From: Selaginella tamariscina
Taxonomy: Eukaryota > Streptophyta > Lycopodiopsida > Selaginellales > Selaginellaceae
Assembly: GCA_003024785.1 (NCBI GenBank)
Contig: PUQB01000162.1
Span: forward strand, 239,655-303,654
Direction of reading: 5' to 3'
DNA: 64,000 bases
The notes under the pieces were generated by a model. The model saw only the letters and a list, made by a program, of their open reading frames with translations, had not been told where the DNA came from and did not search any database. Position 1 is the first letter of the stretch. Each line of letters begins with the position of its first letter. The translations under genes were made by a program, and so were the position numbers. This document shows positions 48,431 through 60,792 of this stretch, in pieces.

Positions 48431-48772
48431 TCTCTAAATTGATCCCACTCTGAAGCTAGCTTACTTGCCTATGAAATCTCCCTGCATCTCTTCAGTTGCT
48501 CCGTGTAGAAATTCTTGGTCTGTTTTAAAGGTCTTAACTTAAAAATAAACTCATGAAGTTAAGTAAGGATAACAAGTGGGTTGAAATAGTTAATCCCATG
48601 CATGGGTGGCAAGATTCGGTCTAATGCTTAATATAGCAACACGATGGTAATATATATATATACATATATATAGTGTATATATATTATTATGTTCTCGTCA
48701 CATGTAAAGAGTAAAATATAAATATTAAAAACTTTTAATTATTCTCATCCCTCCCATCCCACACACTTATTA
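48431..48772. other. Upstream region of the minus-strand PPR gene
   Basis: No gene is visible. A small (TA)n tract lies at 48652-48684. The sequence at 48395-48480 may hold an N-terminal exon of the PPR gene but no repeat is read. Confidence 0.3.
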
Positions 48773-50421
48773 GGGCCTCCGCACCCACTTTTTATTTTTG
48801 AATGGAACTTTTCAGAAAGTTTTTTAGGTTTTAATATTGATTCTGCACCGGTCAAAAAAGTAGAATATACCAGTATCTTATTGAGTTTACTTTTTAAGTA
48901 TATTCTTTTAAAAGAAAAGTTAAAGGTACCAAAAAGATTTCAATCTGCACTTAAATTAAAAGATTCTCTATAAAAGTGCCTCTCTGCACACAACCTTTTT
49001 AAGTTAAAATTTTTTGGATTGAAAATTCAAATTCAAATTTCAAATTTATATTTAAACTCAAGCTCAAGAGCGGCAAGCAATCCACTGAGCAATTGCATTT
49101 TGCACCACCTTCCCCGGAGGTGAGAGCTGCCATCTGTCATCTCGGTATCGTTGCTCCTGCTCTTTCTTCAACCGGACAAGGGTGATGGTCTCTTGATGGT
49201 CGAGTTCTTGCCCGAGTAGAGTCATCGTCGCCATCGTCCTGTTCTTGCATGCAGCTAAGCTACTAATGGAAAGAGAGAGAGATACATACCTCGTCATCGT
49301 TCTGCTCCGGTGGCGGTTGATCAGCTCTGCCTCTCTTGCGACGTCCACGAGTTCCAGCTGGTGCTTTTCTTCGGCGTCCAGCTGCAGTGGGAGCTGGAAT
49401 GAAAGAAACCAAAAAATATGAACCTGATTGATCAGCAAGTTGAAGTTCATACCTGTTTGATCAAGCCTGATCACGTCCGGATCATCACCACCAGCCTGTC
49501 GCTGCTGCATCCTCCTTGCCACTTCTACTTCCACACTCAATGCTGCATCCCGACTCCATTGGGATCCGCCCGTTGCTCCCGGATAAGGCACACTTGGAGC
49601 TCCCGGGAATGGGAAGCCTGGGAAGCCCGAGAAGCTCCCGAGAAACCATTGGTACCCCGGGAATGCTCCACTTGGAGCTCCCGGGAATGCCCCGCCACCT
49701 TGAGCGCCTCCACTCGGGCTCCCCGGATTGTAGCTCGGAATGCCCCGGGCGGGAATGCCCCACCACCTGCTGGAGCACCACCTTGAGGTGGCGGAATGCC
49801 CCGGGCGGGAATGCCCCACCACCTGCTGGAGCACCACCTTGAGGTGGCGGGAATGCCCAGGCGGGAATGCCCCGCCACCTGTGCTGCTGGAGCTGGAGCA
49901 GCACCTCCAGTAGGGCTCCCGGGATTGTATCCCGGGAATGGAGCTGCGGGAAACCCCAAACTTAACTTGATGATGCCGGTGATGCCGGTGATGCCGGAGA
50001 ACTCGAGTAGCCGGAGAAGCCTGTAAGATCCATGGATCCGACATCTGATCGTCGCTCCATCCTCCCTGAATCAATCTGGAGATGGCGCGAGATGTGGCGC
50101 CGACCCCATTTCTCAAGAATCCTAAAAAAAAAAGCTGATGTGTTGCCAGCGTGGCAGGAAAAAAGTGACTTTTAAAAATAAACATCCTCCAAAGGACGTT
50201 TATTTTTCGAGGGGAATCTTTTATTTTTTTGGCATATGCTTGAGTATATGCCAGAAATAAAAGAATCTTTTATTTGGGTGCAGAACCAGCCCTAAATGTA
50301 AGATTCCTTTTATTTTTTTAGCAGAAAAATAAAGCTTTTCTTTTAACTCTGGTGCAGAACCAACTTTTGCACTTTTTTGGCCAAAAAAAGTGTCAAAAGT
50401 GGGTGCGGAGGCCCCTATTAT
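48773..50421 (-). mobile_element. TIR DNA transposon, PIF/Harbinger-like
   Basis: The left end GGGCCTCCGCACCCACTTTT and the right end, read as reverse complement GGGGCCTCCGCACCCACTTT, are terminal inverted repeats. TATTA lies outside both ends, which includes the TTA/TAA duplication typical of PIF/Harbinger elements, though the exact duplication length is unsure. Subterminal motifs of the form TTCTGCACC recur near both ends (48840, 48941, 48983 and inverted near 50275 and 50350). The 1.65-kb interior carries one gene-like frame on the minus strand and no DDE transposase, so the element would be non-autonomous. Confidence 0.7.
49064..50185 (-). CDS. Pro/Gly-rich protein carried by the TIR transposon
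   Basis: A continuous 373-codon frame exists, but splice-like borders suggest two small introns (about 49450-49397 and 49285-49258). Upstream is an imperfect repeat array (about 49970-49600) that in one frame reads PPPQGGAPAGGGAFPPGAF units. Downstream follow VARRMQQRQAGGDDPDVIRL, an Arg/Lys-rich stretch (AGRRRKAPAGTRGRRKRGRA) that could be a nuclear signal, and a charged helix, LLGQELDHQETITLVRLKKE. The basic stretch plus the charged C-terminal helix recall accessory (ORF1-like, NAM-associated) proteins of Harbinger elements, but I see no clear Myb/SANT domain. Function is unknown; it could also be a captured gene fragment. Confidence 0.45.
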   Translation of the reverse strand: MFIFKSHFFPATLATHQLFFLGFLRNGVGATSRAISRLIQGGWSDDQMSDPWILQASPATRVLRHHRHHRHHQVKFGVSRSSIPGIQSREPYWRCCSSSSSTGGGAFPPGHSRHLKVVLQQVVGHSRPGHSATSRWCSSRWWGIPARGIPSYNPGSPSGGAQGGGAFPGAPSGAFPGYQWFLGSFSGFPGFPFPGAPSVPYPGATGGSQWSRDAALSVEVEVARRMQQRQAGGDDPDVIRLDQTGMNFNLLINQVHIFWFLSFQLPLQLDAEEKHQLELVDVAREAELINRHRSRTMTRYVSLSLSISSLAACKNRTMATMTLLGQELDHQETITLVRLKKEQEQRYRDDRWQLSPPGKVVQNAIAQWIACRS

Positions 50422-50559
50422 TGCTTAGTCTATTTTGTATGCTGATGGAGCATGCCTTCCAAAGTTACAACATGAGTCAGATAATCAATTGTTGATTTTT
50501 TAATTAAGTTTAATTTTACACACATAATGTAGTTAACTATATATATGTATACATATGAT

Positions 50560-50593
<34 letters not shown>

Positions 50594-52043
50594 ATTATGT
50601 TGTATGTATGTTAGTATACTTATCTATACACATCTATTAAAATATTTTGATACGATCGAGGTTCAGTACATATATATATTATTTACAAAAGATGACACTA
50701 ACTTTAAAACAACATATAGATTTTTAGTTTTACATGTTATATATTTATAACATTTATATAATTTTTGTTAATAACTTTTGAGTTTTTAACATTGTATAGT
50801 AGTTGTAAATTTTTAAGTATGAATTTATGATTTAATAATACATATTTGTCTTGTTTTTATATAAAAATAAATTAAAAAATGAGTTATATTATTTTTATTT
50901 AATTATTTTTTTATATTTTAATTATATACAAGCTAGAAAAACACATGTTACAGGTTTTATTTTCCCAAATACTACACATAGTGTAGGAGGTGAGAGAGAG
51001 TTAAAGTTCGTTAAACTATATATATACTGAATTATAACATGAGGTAATGTGAAAAAGAACGTTCAGAAAATAATATAATAAAAATATACTAACAAATTAG
51101 AGTTCGTTAATATATCTTTTAATTATGTTGTTTCCTCAATGTTCTTTTTCACGCTAAGTAATATTTTTATGATACCATTTCTAATTAGTATATATTATGG
51201 TTTAATAAATTTTAACATGCTCTCAATGTTGTTTTTCACATTAAGTATATATTTTACATTACTATTTACAATTTAGTATTATATTATGGTTTATAGATTT
51301 TAACATGCTCTCATTGTCACATGTACACACACTTGATGCGTGGTATGGGAAAATAAATTTGTAAGTAACTTTCTAATTTGTATATAAATATCTAATTAAA
51401 TAAAAATAATATAAATTTTGTTTTATTTTTACATAAAAAGCGAAACAAATTACATCTTATTAATTTATTTTTTAAATATCAATATATAAATTCGTTATTT
51501 TCTACTATTGTTAGGAACTCAAAGTTATTAATAAGGCAATATAAATGTTATAAATATATAAAGATGTATATTGTACATTGTATGGATTAGTATATTAATA
51601 AACATATAGGTATGTTATTATTATATGTACACATGTATATAGTAACTACCTTATGTGTATAAAGAGAAAACAAAACGCAAGACTAACTTAGGTGATTAAT
51701 TAGTTATTAATTAAAAAATTAATAACTAATTAATCACCTAAGCAGCCTTGTGACTTTGAAAAGGTGTGCTATAAAAATTACTTACTTATAAAGAGTAAAA
51801 ATACAAATATAAAAAACTTTAATTATGCTCATCCTTTCCACTCCATGCAAATAACTTATTATTATTTAGTTTATTTTACATGTTCTTATTGTATACATAT
51901 ACAGTTGTTAATATATCAAATAAAATACTATGTTTTCTATGTTAATACCAAGCAAATAATCACACATGAAAAACCAAGTCCATGAAGTATTTGTTGGATA
52001 AAGTAAAAAAGTATTTATTATATACACACTTGTCAATTTAGAT

Positions 52044-52081
<38 letters not shown>

Positions 52082-52661
52082 TACATTTGTTTATTTGTAC
52101 GCACAATTTATGTACATATATACATCTCTTTCTCGTAAATACACATGCACGAATTGCTATTTAGATGAATTTTTATTTAAGTACATTGTTTATTCATTAC
52201 AAAATTTGTCAATTAAAAGATGAGTATAATGATATTATTTATTACAACTCATACATACACACACTCACACATACATGCATATGGTCTTTTGCTTAATATA
52301 TTTATATAAAACTTTCATGTTAAAGCTATGATGTATGATTAGTACCATGGTTAAATTTTGCCAAAATAAAGAATAAAAAATTCAACATTTAAAATATTTT
52401 TAAAAAAATAAAATTTTAACATTGTTTCATCAAAAAACTAGAGTGTTTAAAAATATCATTATCATTATATTGTGTGACAGAATTATATATGTAATTCTTT
52501 TTATACATTAATTACAATGTAAATTGTGCGTGTATAAGAAAGATAATGTGTGTCACACACATTATTTTTCTTATATATATATTAACAATTTTAATATTGA
52601 GTGCATAAAACTATAATATTGAAATTGATATAATCAATTTTAAATTTTATATAACAAAATC
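50422..52661. other. AT-rich stretch with a perfect foldback
   Basis: No gene is visible. Contents are (TA)n tracts (50559-50597, 52049-52078) and the perfect inverted repeat at 51687-51742. Confidence 0.5.
51687..51742. repeat. Perfect 26-bp inverted repeat, 4-base loop
   Basis: The left arm begins CTTAGGTGATTAATTAGTTA and pairs base for base with the right arm, which ends TAACTAATTAATCACCTAAG; only AAAA separates them. Outside the arms pairing becomes imperfect. Confidence 0.92.
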
Positions 52662-54378
52662 TGTCAGAGTTTTAACCCAAAAGGCTAACACGTGGCAACA
52701 CGTGGCTGCCAAGTGGCCATTTGGCGTCATCACCCTATGTGAGCAACGCTAAGTCTTCCAAAATAACCCTAAGAGTCAACTCAGGGACCCAATTAGGCAA
52801 AAGACTTAGAGTCCTACCCTAAGTCCCCTAGAATGACCATCCCTTAAACCCTAGAGGATAACCCGAGTAAACTTTAGGATCCTGTCCCAGTAGACCTAGA
52901 TAGGCTCATGCCCTAACCCACAAAGGAGATGTGTCTCACACATACCCCCGTGATAGAGCTAAGGCATCGTCATTTACCCTCGAGGAATCACCCTCATCTG
53001 AGAGTACAACCCCTTTAGGGCGACAAGGGGTACCCTGAACCACGACTAATCCCTAAGGGTTTGAGTGGCCAAGTCATACCCTAGACCTAGGGCTAGTACT
53101 TAGTGAGGACACGAGTGTGCGCCGTAAGTGGACACAAGTGTTCTGCTAAGCAAACTCCCTAAGGCTAGATTTGGATAACCCTAAGTACATGACCTTGCAA
53201 GTGCTTCACAAAAAGCTCTTGCTAACAAGCTTAGGTTATTCAACCCCTGAATTCTAAGGAGGACACTCCCCTAGCCAAGTGTGCCTAAGCACACCTGGTT
53301 ACGAGACCTAACCTCCCTTTAGCAAATGCCCAAGGCTTAGCACCCTAGTGCGAGCACAAGCATGTATATTTATCAGAGTATCCAACCCTTGGCAACAAGC
53401 CCATGACACAACCCCAAAGGGCGTGCCTCAGGCGTTGTATCGTGTGACGTTTAGCCCAGTGTCACATCTTTATATGACACTGCCTTCCCCGATGTGGGCT
53501 ATCATGCCATAGCCCTTAGATTCGAGAGTTGCACTAAGTGCCACAAACATGGCTCCTAAATGCTAACTCTACCCCTCAATTATCCCTCAAGACCGGTAAG
53601 GAAACCCTGTCAATCAAGAACCCATAACCACAGTTGGACAAGGAAACAAACGTGTCCTGGTTAGCTGTGAGTGTTGCTCCTAGCTTGACGTGGAGGAGGA
53701 GGCTAGAGACAAGCCTCAACCTCTGCTTCTTGGAACGTGCATCCCGACAAGACCTCCCAGGCATGGATTTGCCAATGTTAAGGATAAGCTACCCCGAAGG
53801 TGGGACGTACCCCTGTCGTCTGGAAGTTAGGGCAGCACAATAAGGGTTGTGTCTTGACGACACAAGTTAGAGCTTGCACCAAAAGAAGAGTAACGAGCTC
53901 AGTCATGAACCCAAAACCCTCACTCCTACGTACTCTACCTTATTTATGTGACGGAGTCCCCCCCCTCTTTTCCTGTATGTGTAAGTGGACTGACACTAAA
54001 TTAGCTAGCCCCTTATTAAGTTAATGAGAGTTTTAACTCTAACCCTAAAACCCTACCAAGGGGGGGGGTTTTTAGGGTGTGGGTTAGGGTAACCCTAGGG
54101 TTAAGTCAATCCTAAGGGTGTTCCTAACCCTATTTAACATGCCAAACTCATCTTACTAGGACGTCAAAATTGGGGGTGGGTTTTTAGAAAGTAAGTGCTA
54201 CCTTTGCTTAGAGTTTCTCGTGACATCTAAAGATAGCCAGTCGGACTACCCCTAAACACCTAAGTGCACTAAGCGGGGCTGTTTCTCACTACATCTAGGG
54301 TCCGTCAACATAGTACAGTAGGTAACAACAGTCAACGTCCAAAGTAAAGGGTCGAGTCATAATAAAAACTATGACACA
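52662..54378 (-). repeat. 3' LTR (minus orientation) of LARD-like element
   Basis: On the plus strand it begins TGTCAGAGTTTTAACCC and ends ATGACACA, so it has TG...CA termini in either reading. Its length is 1717 bp. The polypurine tract AAAGGCGGGGAG lies directly outside on the minus strand. It matches 63074-64000 as far as the window goes and matches 1-1509 of copy 1. ORFs such as 53634-53843 are not conserved proteins. A telomere-motif foldback lies at 54033-54105. Confidence 0.85.
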
Positions 54379-56091
54379 CTCCCCGCCTTTGAAAATGTCA
54401 ACGTCCTCATTGACGTCCAACTCCAAGACTAGATAATGTTAGAAAAAAAACCAAAACTAACATATCACTCTATGTGGAGTCAGCCAAAAGTTCACATAAG
54501 TTTTATTACCCCCCTTGCATTACGCGAAACCAAGTACTTCAGAACCGTCGTTCACTGAGTCGTAAACCCAGCTGCCGGAGGCACCACTGCGACATGAAGT
54601 CACTTAGAGACCTTTTACACGTCTGCAAAGTCTATCACCCGACGCACACAACTGGTTAATTTCTTTACTTAACTAGAATTTATATTGGAGGCCTCTAGTT
54701 AGTGTTGTTGCCGGCCCCTTGGTTAATAAGAAATAAAGACTTGCTTTATTCCTTAATATCAACATTATTAACGACCTGTCGTCTTAGCACACAACAAGCA
54801 CTTTGACATCCATCTCAAGTGCTTAACCAAATGCCTTCACGTTTCTCCAATTGTTCCACATTTTCACATGTCACGGTATTATAGCCTCACTTTTTATATC
54901 CCTCAGTGTTTCTCATTACCCTTTACGTAAGGGTCTGCTACTATACCCCTTGTTAGTATATAGTTACGTCAAACTAGGTATGAGACTTTATCGGAATCAA
55001 GCTCTTTTCCGATACTAGAGTACTATTCCCGAAACCCTGTTCTTTGTAGAAATGTCAATCTGGCCAGAGGCGATCACAGAGGCACATGGTTGTACACATG
55101 TATACAATAAGGTCATACCAATCTGCCAAATGCCATCCACTTGGTGTGTCATTAAATAATTTATTCCTAATAGGAACCAAATTGAGTCAAATCTACAACC
55201 AAGTGTGATAGCTCTACCATTCGTCTTTCGCAACCTAGCTTGTACTCTTTCATAACACCGACCAGTTCAGGGACCAATAAGCTAACATACCTTTCTTACA
55301 TACTTGTGTGGAAACCAAGAAATTCAACCCATCTCTAGCGCCTTAATCAATGACCTTAGATAACAACGTCCTTTAATTGTCACTTTCATTGTACTCATTC
55401 CCCAAAGAGCACATCATACTAGATGCCGTTCAATACTTCCCAACTCTTTATTCATTAAGTTTTTTTTAAAAAAAAAAATACCAAATTTCAAAACTTAGTT
55501 TCATGATAAGAGTCTCTCTAAACTCAGAATACTGCACACCTTCGTAACATTATATTTATTTCCAACTCTTAAACTGATTTTGTAAATGTTTCTCAACACT
55601 ATACCGAAGTATAGCATTTCACTAATTCGAGCAATTAGTGTTTTGACAAACATCTTTTTAAACTAATCCTTATTCTATAAACAGTTGCAGTTTCGATATT
55701 AATACTTTCAAATGGATAATGATCGTTTTAACATTCAAATCCTAAGCTTACCAACTAGTTGTTATACTAGTAGATATAAACTTACAATCATATCAATTTA
55801 TCGAAATGCTACAACTATAATATAGACATGGTTTTAATTTACATGAACCGAACTTTCAGTTTTGAGATGGAATTATAATGTTATAACAGTATTCCGAGGA
55901 ACTTGTTCAGAGACTAAGAGGAATCATGAACTAGTGTCTGGTTCATCTAATTGATTTAGCAAGATATTATTTTCCACACTAATGTTATCATGACACCAAA
56001 GTGCCACCATAACTTCATGTTTCAGTTATATTTCATAATTCAGTAGATCCCTTCCAAACATGAATAGAATATTTAGTTCAATATGTTGAAC
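54379..56091 (-). other. Internal non-coding region of LARD-like element (left part)
   Basis: Collinear with 1510-3158 of copy 1. No protein motif is present. It ends exactly where the nested gypsy element begins. Confidence 0.75.
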
Positions 56092-56294
56092 TGTAGATAC
56101 TGTATATTATGTAATGTAACGTATATACGCATGTGTATATACACACATGCATAGTGACACATGGGTGGTGATCTGGCCGCCATGTGTCAGCGCCACGTGT
56201 CGCATGTGTGCCACGTGGCAGGAGGTCTCCTGTATATAAGCAGGGTTTTTGTAGCTTAATGATCTGACATTTTTAATATATATCGGCTCTTTCA
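56092..56294 (+). repeat. 5' LTR of nested gypsy
   Basis: It begins TGTAGATACTG and ends GGCTCTTTCA. It contains a TATA-like CTGTATATAAGCAGGG at about 56230 and three CACGTG/CCACGTG motifs (near 56191-56217), G-box-like sites. TTGGTGGAGAAG follows as the possible primer-binding site; no tRNA was assigned. Confidence 0.9.
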
Positions 56295-56347
56295 TTGGTG
56301 GAGAAGTTGGGTATTCCTTTCTTCCGCCTTTTCCTTTTCGTGTTTTC

Positions 56348-57400
56348 ATGACGATGAATATGGAGACGGCGTTTAGCATTATTGCTACTGCTATTGATGC
56401 ACAAACAAAGTTGTTGGAGCGCTTTGTTGAGGGTTCGTCCTCCTCTTCCCCGTCTGAGCCTCATGCCGGGGGATCTGCTTCTAGTACTCCTTCATCTTCT
56501 TCACAGGCCACAAATCCGAGGGTTCGACCCCGATCTTTTTGTGGTGATCCGGGAGATGATGTATACCACTGGTTTGATCATTTCCAAGTCATTGTTCGTT
56601 ACCATGGTTGGGATGAGGCCCGTGCTCTCAGAGAATTCCCTACATGTTTGGAAGGTGCGCTCAAGTGGTATAATGGATTGGCTGCGGAGATTCAAGCCAA
56701 TAGTAATCGGTTAACGGAATGCCTCAAACGTACGTTTGGCAAAGTTGAGGATTCAGATGATGCTTTCCAACAATGCATGCGATACGACAACATCCTGGTG
56801 AGTCTGTTATGCGGTTCAGTATTAGGTTCGGGGATTTAGTTCGGCGTGCATATCCTAACATGCCTGAGCCCATTAAGCTCGGTATGTTATGGCCAACTAT
56901 GCGACCCGAACTTGTTCGATTCGTTCGGGCTCTTCGTCCTACCACATTGGAGGAAGCTTTTGCACTAGCTCAACGTTTTGAGTTGGTGCCTGGTGAGGGC
57001 CGTGTTCCCCTTGGGTTACCTGCTCCTCTTGTTCAGCGTGCTGATCCAATGGAGGTTGATGCTGCTGCATATGTGCCCGCACGGCAAGCCTTTCGTGGTC
57101 GACCTCGGGGCCCACCCCGTGGACCACCTCCACGAAATCGTCCTGCACCTGCTCCAGTACCTGCCCGTGGTGGTCAAAATCCACGGATTCGTGACAGGAG
57201 GAATCGGAACAATGCAGGTCGACCCAATCAAGTTCATTGTTGGGCCTGTTGGGCCCTGGACATACTTGGCGGGCATGCGATGTGTATCCTGATTGGCGTC
57301 CACCACATCCAGGCTGGCGACCATATGTTCCGGATGGTGTGCCTGTGGCGGCCATTATGGCTATGATGAGCTTCAGATGACGAAGCCTCTCTTGCAGGTG
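56348..57400 (+). pseudogene. Gag of nested gypsy
   Basis: Starts MTMNMETAFSIIATAIDA, followed by a Ser-rich linker, PRSFCGDPGDDVYHWFDHFQ and LEGALKWYNGLAAEIQ, a standard gypsy Gag core. After a shift near 56780 the frame 56773-57366 continues with ESVMRFSIRFGDLVRRAYPN and an Arg/Pro/Gly-rich basic stretch. A CX2CX4HX4C zinc knuckle lies at about 57238-57280 but is split by one missing C in the run GGGCCC. Gag would coat the element RNA. Confidence 0.85.
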
Positions 57401-57479
57401 GATCTGTTGCGGAAAACGAGTAATCGTACGGGCGACGGAGGGATCCCGTGCGATGGAGACTTCACCTCCATGTTTTTTC

Positions 57480-57960
57480 CGCTATGCATATCAAGGTTTG
57501 CAAGTTCCACCAGATCATCCAGTTTTCACATTTTCTGCACGGTGAATGATCTTTCAGTCACAGTGCTTGTGGATACAGGATCCAGTATGTCTTCCATAAC
57601 TGCTTCTCTAGCGCATCGGTGCTCATTACCCTTAAGACGTGCAGATAAGGTCTTGCACATTTTATATGGTAATGGGCAGTCTCGTGCAGTATCACAGTAC
57701 ACCACTTTGACTACGCTGGTTATGGGTGCCAACTGTAAGTTTCCCTCTGGGTCTCTTAGGGTTGTCCCTTCCCAGGTCTTTGACATCATTCTGGGATGTG
57801 ATTGGTTAAAGCAGTCGAAAGGTACATGTGATTTTTCACTCTCTCCTCCTGTATTACGCTTGGAGTCTGTGTCTTTGCAGTCTGTTCCTTTACGTCCAGA
57901 GAAGCTTGTTGCTGTTTGTATCACGCATACAGCTCCTTTGATTCCGGTCTTGGGGTGGTG
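57480..57960 (+). pseudogene. Protease of nested gypsy
   Basis: VTVLVDTGSSMSSITASLAH (about 57555-57615) holds the catalytic DTGS; FDIILGCDWLKQ (about 57780-57815) is the usual second signature of gypsy retropepsins. It is in one frame with the following linker up to 58186. Confidence 0.85.
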
Positions 57961-58104
57961 TTCATCTCAACAGGTTCAAATGCCGGATCCGTCACCTGAG
58001 TGTCGAGCACACTGCATCGAACAACTTAAGAAACAGTATGCAAGTTTGTTCAAATTTGTCTGTAGGTGCACGTGTGAAGACTCGACACTGTATACCCACC
58101 GGCA

Positions 58105-58800
58105 ATGCAAAGCCTTTTCAAAGTCCCGGTTCGACGCAGGTCACCAAAGGAGTTATCAGCCATGCGAACAGCTGTTACTGATATGATTGGTAAACGAGTG
58201 TGTCGTCCGTCACGGAGTCCATGGGCATGTGAACCTCATTTGGTTCCCAAGCCTGATGGATCTCTCCGATTTTGTGTGGATTACCGACCTCTTAACGATG
58301 TTACCATCAAAGATGTCTATCCACTTCCGAACTCTGCCGATCTATTAGATCGTTTGGGTCAGAGTCGATGGTTTACTAAGTTGGATTTGGCATCAGGATA
58401 TTGGCAGGTTCCTATGGCTGAGGAGGATATTCCAAAAACGGCCTTCCGGACACCATTTGGTCTTTACGAGTTTTTGGTCATGCCTTTTGGATTGACTTCA
58501 GCTCCTGCCACCTTTCAACGCATGATGGATGAGCTTCTTTCCGATATGCCTGATATCACTGCCGATTTTATCGACGATGTGCTCATTCATGGGTCTGGTT
58601 CTTGGGAGGATCACATTCGTGATGTACGGCGCGTTCTTGATCGATTTCGAGAAGTTGGCCTGAAGTTGAAACTTGAAAAGTGTGTGTTTGGTTCGACCGA
58701 CACCACTTACTTGGGTTACCGTATATCTCGAGAGGGTTTACAGGTGGATCCAATGAAGTTGCGAGCTGTTCGAGAGTTCCCTCGTCCCGTACAGTACAGG
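58105..58800 (+). pseudogene. Reverse transcriptase of nested gypsy
   Basis: Motifs in order: PHLVPKPDGSLRFCVDYRPL, VYPLPNSADLLDRLGQSRWF, TKLDLASGYWQVPM with the catalytic Asp, TPFGLYEFLVMPFGLTSAPA, then FIDDVLIHGSGSWEDH with the catalytic DD pair, and KLEKCVFGSTDTTYLGYRIS. The active site reads FIDD in place of the usual Y(I/V/A)DD. The domain is complete in one frame; it shifts at about 58795. Confidence 0.92.
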
Positions 58801-59395
58801 AAGTCCAGCGTTTCTTGGGCACGGTGCAGTACTTGGGTCGATTCATCGATCATCTCACTGATCGAACTGCCCCTCTTCGGGAGTTAGTTCGTCCACAGGT
58901 ATCTTTCAGGTGGACTCGCAGGTGTCAGCAGGCATTTGACCAGTTAAAAGAGTTCCTGACAACTCCACCATTGCTTCAATACCCAGATTTTACTCGTCCG
59001 TTCATTTTACGAGTAGATGCCTCAGATGTTGGTATTGGTGGTGTATTGATGCAAACTGATGCTGTGGATTCTTCAATTCGACACCCGGTGGCTTACATTA
59101 GTCGAGTACTCACGCCGGCTGAGCGGAATTATTCCACTACTGAAAAAGAATGCCTTGCTGCTGTTTGGGGTTTTGAACGACTTCATGCCTACTTACATGG
59201 GAGTGAAACACTTTTGGAGTGTGATCATGCTGCTGTCACTTCCTTTAAAACGGAAGAATTTAGTGGGTCGTGTAGCCAGATGGGCATTACGTCTCCAGTA
59301 TATAACTTTAAGGTGGTGCACAGGCCTGGGCGAACAATGGTGGATGCGGATGCACTTTCTCGAGCACCCCTTTCTGATTCCACTTTGCCTGCTCA
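58800..59395 (+). pseudogene. RNase H of nested gypsy
   Basis: Within the frame 58680-59753: FILRVDASDVGIGGVLMQTD (first Asp), HPVAYISRVLTPAERNYSTT, EKECLAAVWGFERLHAYLHG (Glu) and DHAAVTSF, followed by the tether end VVHRPGRTMVDADALSRAPL. This is the gypsy RNase H that removes the RNA template. A shift near 59250 changes the middle part. Confidence 0.88.
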
Positions 59396-59559
59396 TGCAG
59401 TCGCTGCAGCATTCGGTTTGATACAAGCCCCTCAGGTATTCGATGCCGACTTACCATCCTTGGAACAGTGGCAGGATGCCAAAAATGAACCATGGACGAG
59501 GCAATTACGGATGCGTTTGCAATCCTCTTCCGAACCGCGGTTTCGACAATATCATGCTC

Positions 59560-60656
59560 AGTTTCGACTTCAGGATGGTTTATTGTATTTTATTGGGACA
59601 AATCCAGAGACAGATGGCGTTTGGCTGCCCTCTACATATGTTCCACACCTTCTTCGAGCATATCATGATTCGCCTATTGTTGGAGGTCATCTTGGTCACC
59701 AACGAGTGTTGGAGAAGCTCCGCAGATCTTTTATTGGCCAGCATGCGTGGTGATGTGATCAGGTATATTCAAGTTGTCCCATTTGTCAAACTCGGAATTC
59801 CTCTACGACTCGGGCCATGGGGTGTTAGAATCCATCAATGTCTCTCGCCCTTTTGAGTTAATTGCAGTGGATTTAATGGGACCTTTTCCACGTTCTTCTC
59901 AAGGTAACCAGTACATCATTGTGTATCTGATTATTTAACTCGTTGGGTGGAGGTTGGTGCTCTTCCGGATGCAACTGCCATGTCAACAGCTTTGTTTTGT
60001 TCGATAATGTGGTTTTGCAGCATTCTTGTCCAGAGCGGATGTTATCAGATAATGGCCCCGCTTTCATTGCAGAGGTATTCCGAGTGTTGTGTGAGAGGTT
60101 AGGGGTAAAACACTCATTTGCCTCTCCATATCATCCACAAACTGATGGTTTGGTGGAGCGATTGAATCGGACCTTCAAGGGTATGATCTCGAAGTATGTG
60201 AACTTCAATCACACTGACTGGGATTGGTATTTGCGATGCTTGAGATTTGCTTATGTAACAGGCATTCAGAGTTCGATTGGTATCTCTCCATTCAAGGCAT
60301 TGTATGGATATGATCCTAAGTTGCCTAGTGAATTGGGTTATCATCGAATCTGCCACGTGCCGAGGATGCAAAATGTGGGCTCGACATTTGGATGCTGTTT
60401 GCCTCTTCTGCGTGCAGAGTCTGCTGAACATCTTGGTCGAGCTCAAATACAGCAACAATCTTCTTACAATGCACGACATCAAACTCCACCAGACTATGCT
60501 GACGGTGACTTAGTACTGGTACGTTTTCCCAAGTTAACTGCACCTGGGCTTGCAACTGGTTTATTACATAAGTGGCTTGGTCCCTACCGAGTTCTCCGAA
60601 AGGTTGGTCCTCAGGTGTATCAGGTACAGTTGGTGGGATCTCATGAGGTTGAATAG
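59560..60656 (+). pseudogene. Integrase of nested gypsy
   Basis: The zinc-binding region begins HDSPIVGGHLGHQRVLEKLR (about 59665-59725) and its CxxC half follows after a shift near 59745. The core has a VDLMGPFP segment (about 59870), SDNGPAFIAEVFRVLCERLG (about 60047) and HPQTDGLVERLNRTFKGMIS (about 60133-60190), supplying the D, D and E residues. The C-terminal part ends LLHKWLGPYRVLRKVGPQVY, a GPY/F module. I see no chromodomain before the stop at 60656. Confidence 0.9.
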
Positions 60657-60792
60657 TTCACGTAGTTCGAATGAAACGGTTTGTTGTTCGAGACTCGTTG
60701 ACTACATTCGGTCATACCTTAGATGGCCCAACTCACACGGATCCAGGACCATCAGATCCATCACCATCTACACAACCGCAGAGGGGGGATAA

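Noticed and set aside
57016-57355. ORFs opposite the gypsy gag
   Set aside because: Antisense shadows of the gag frame.
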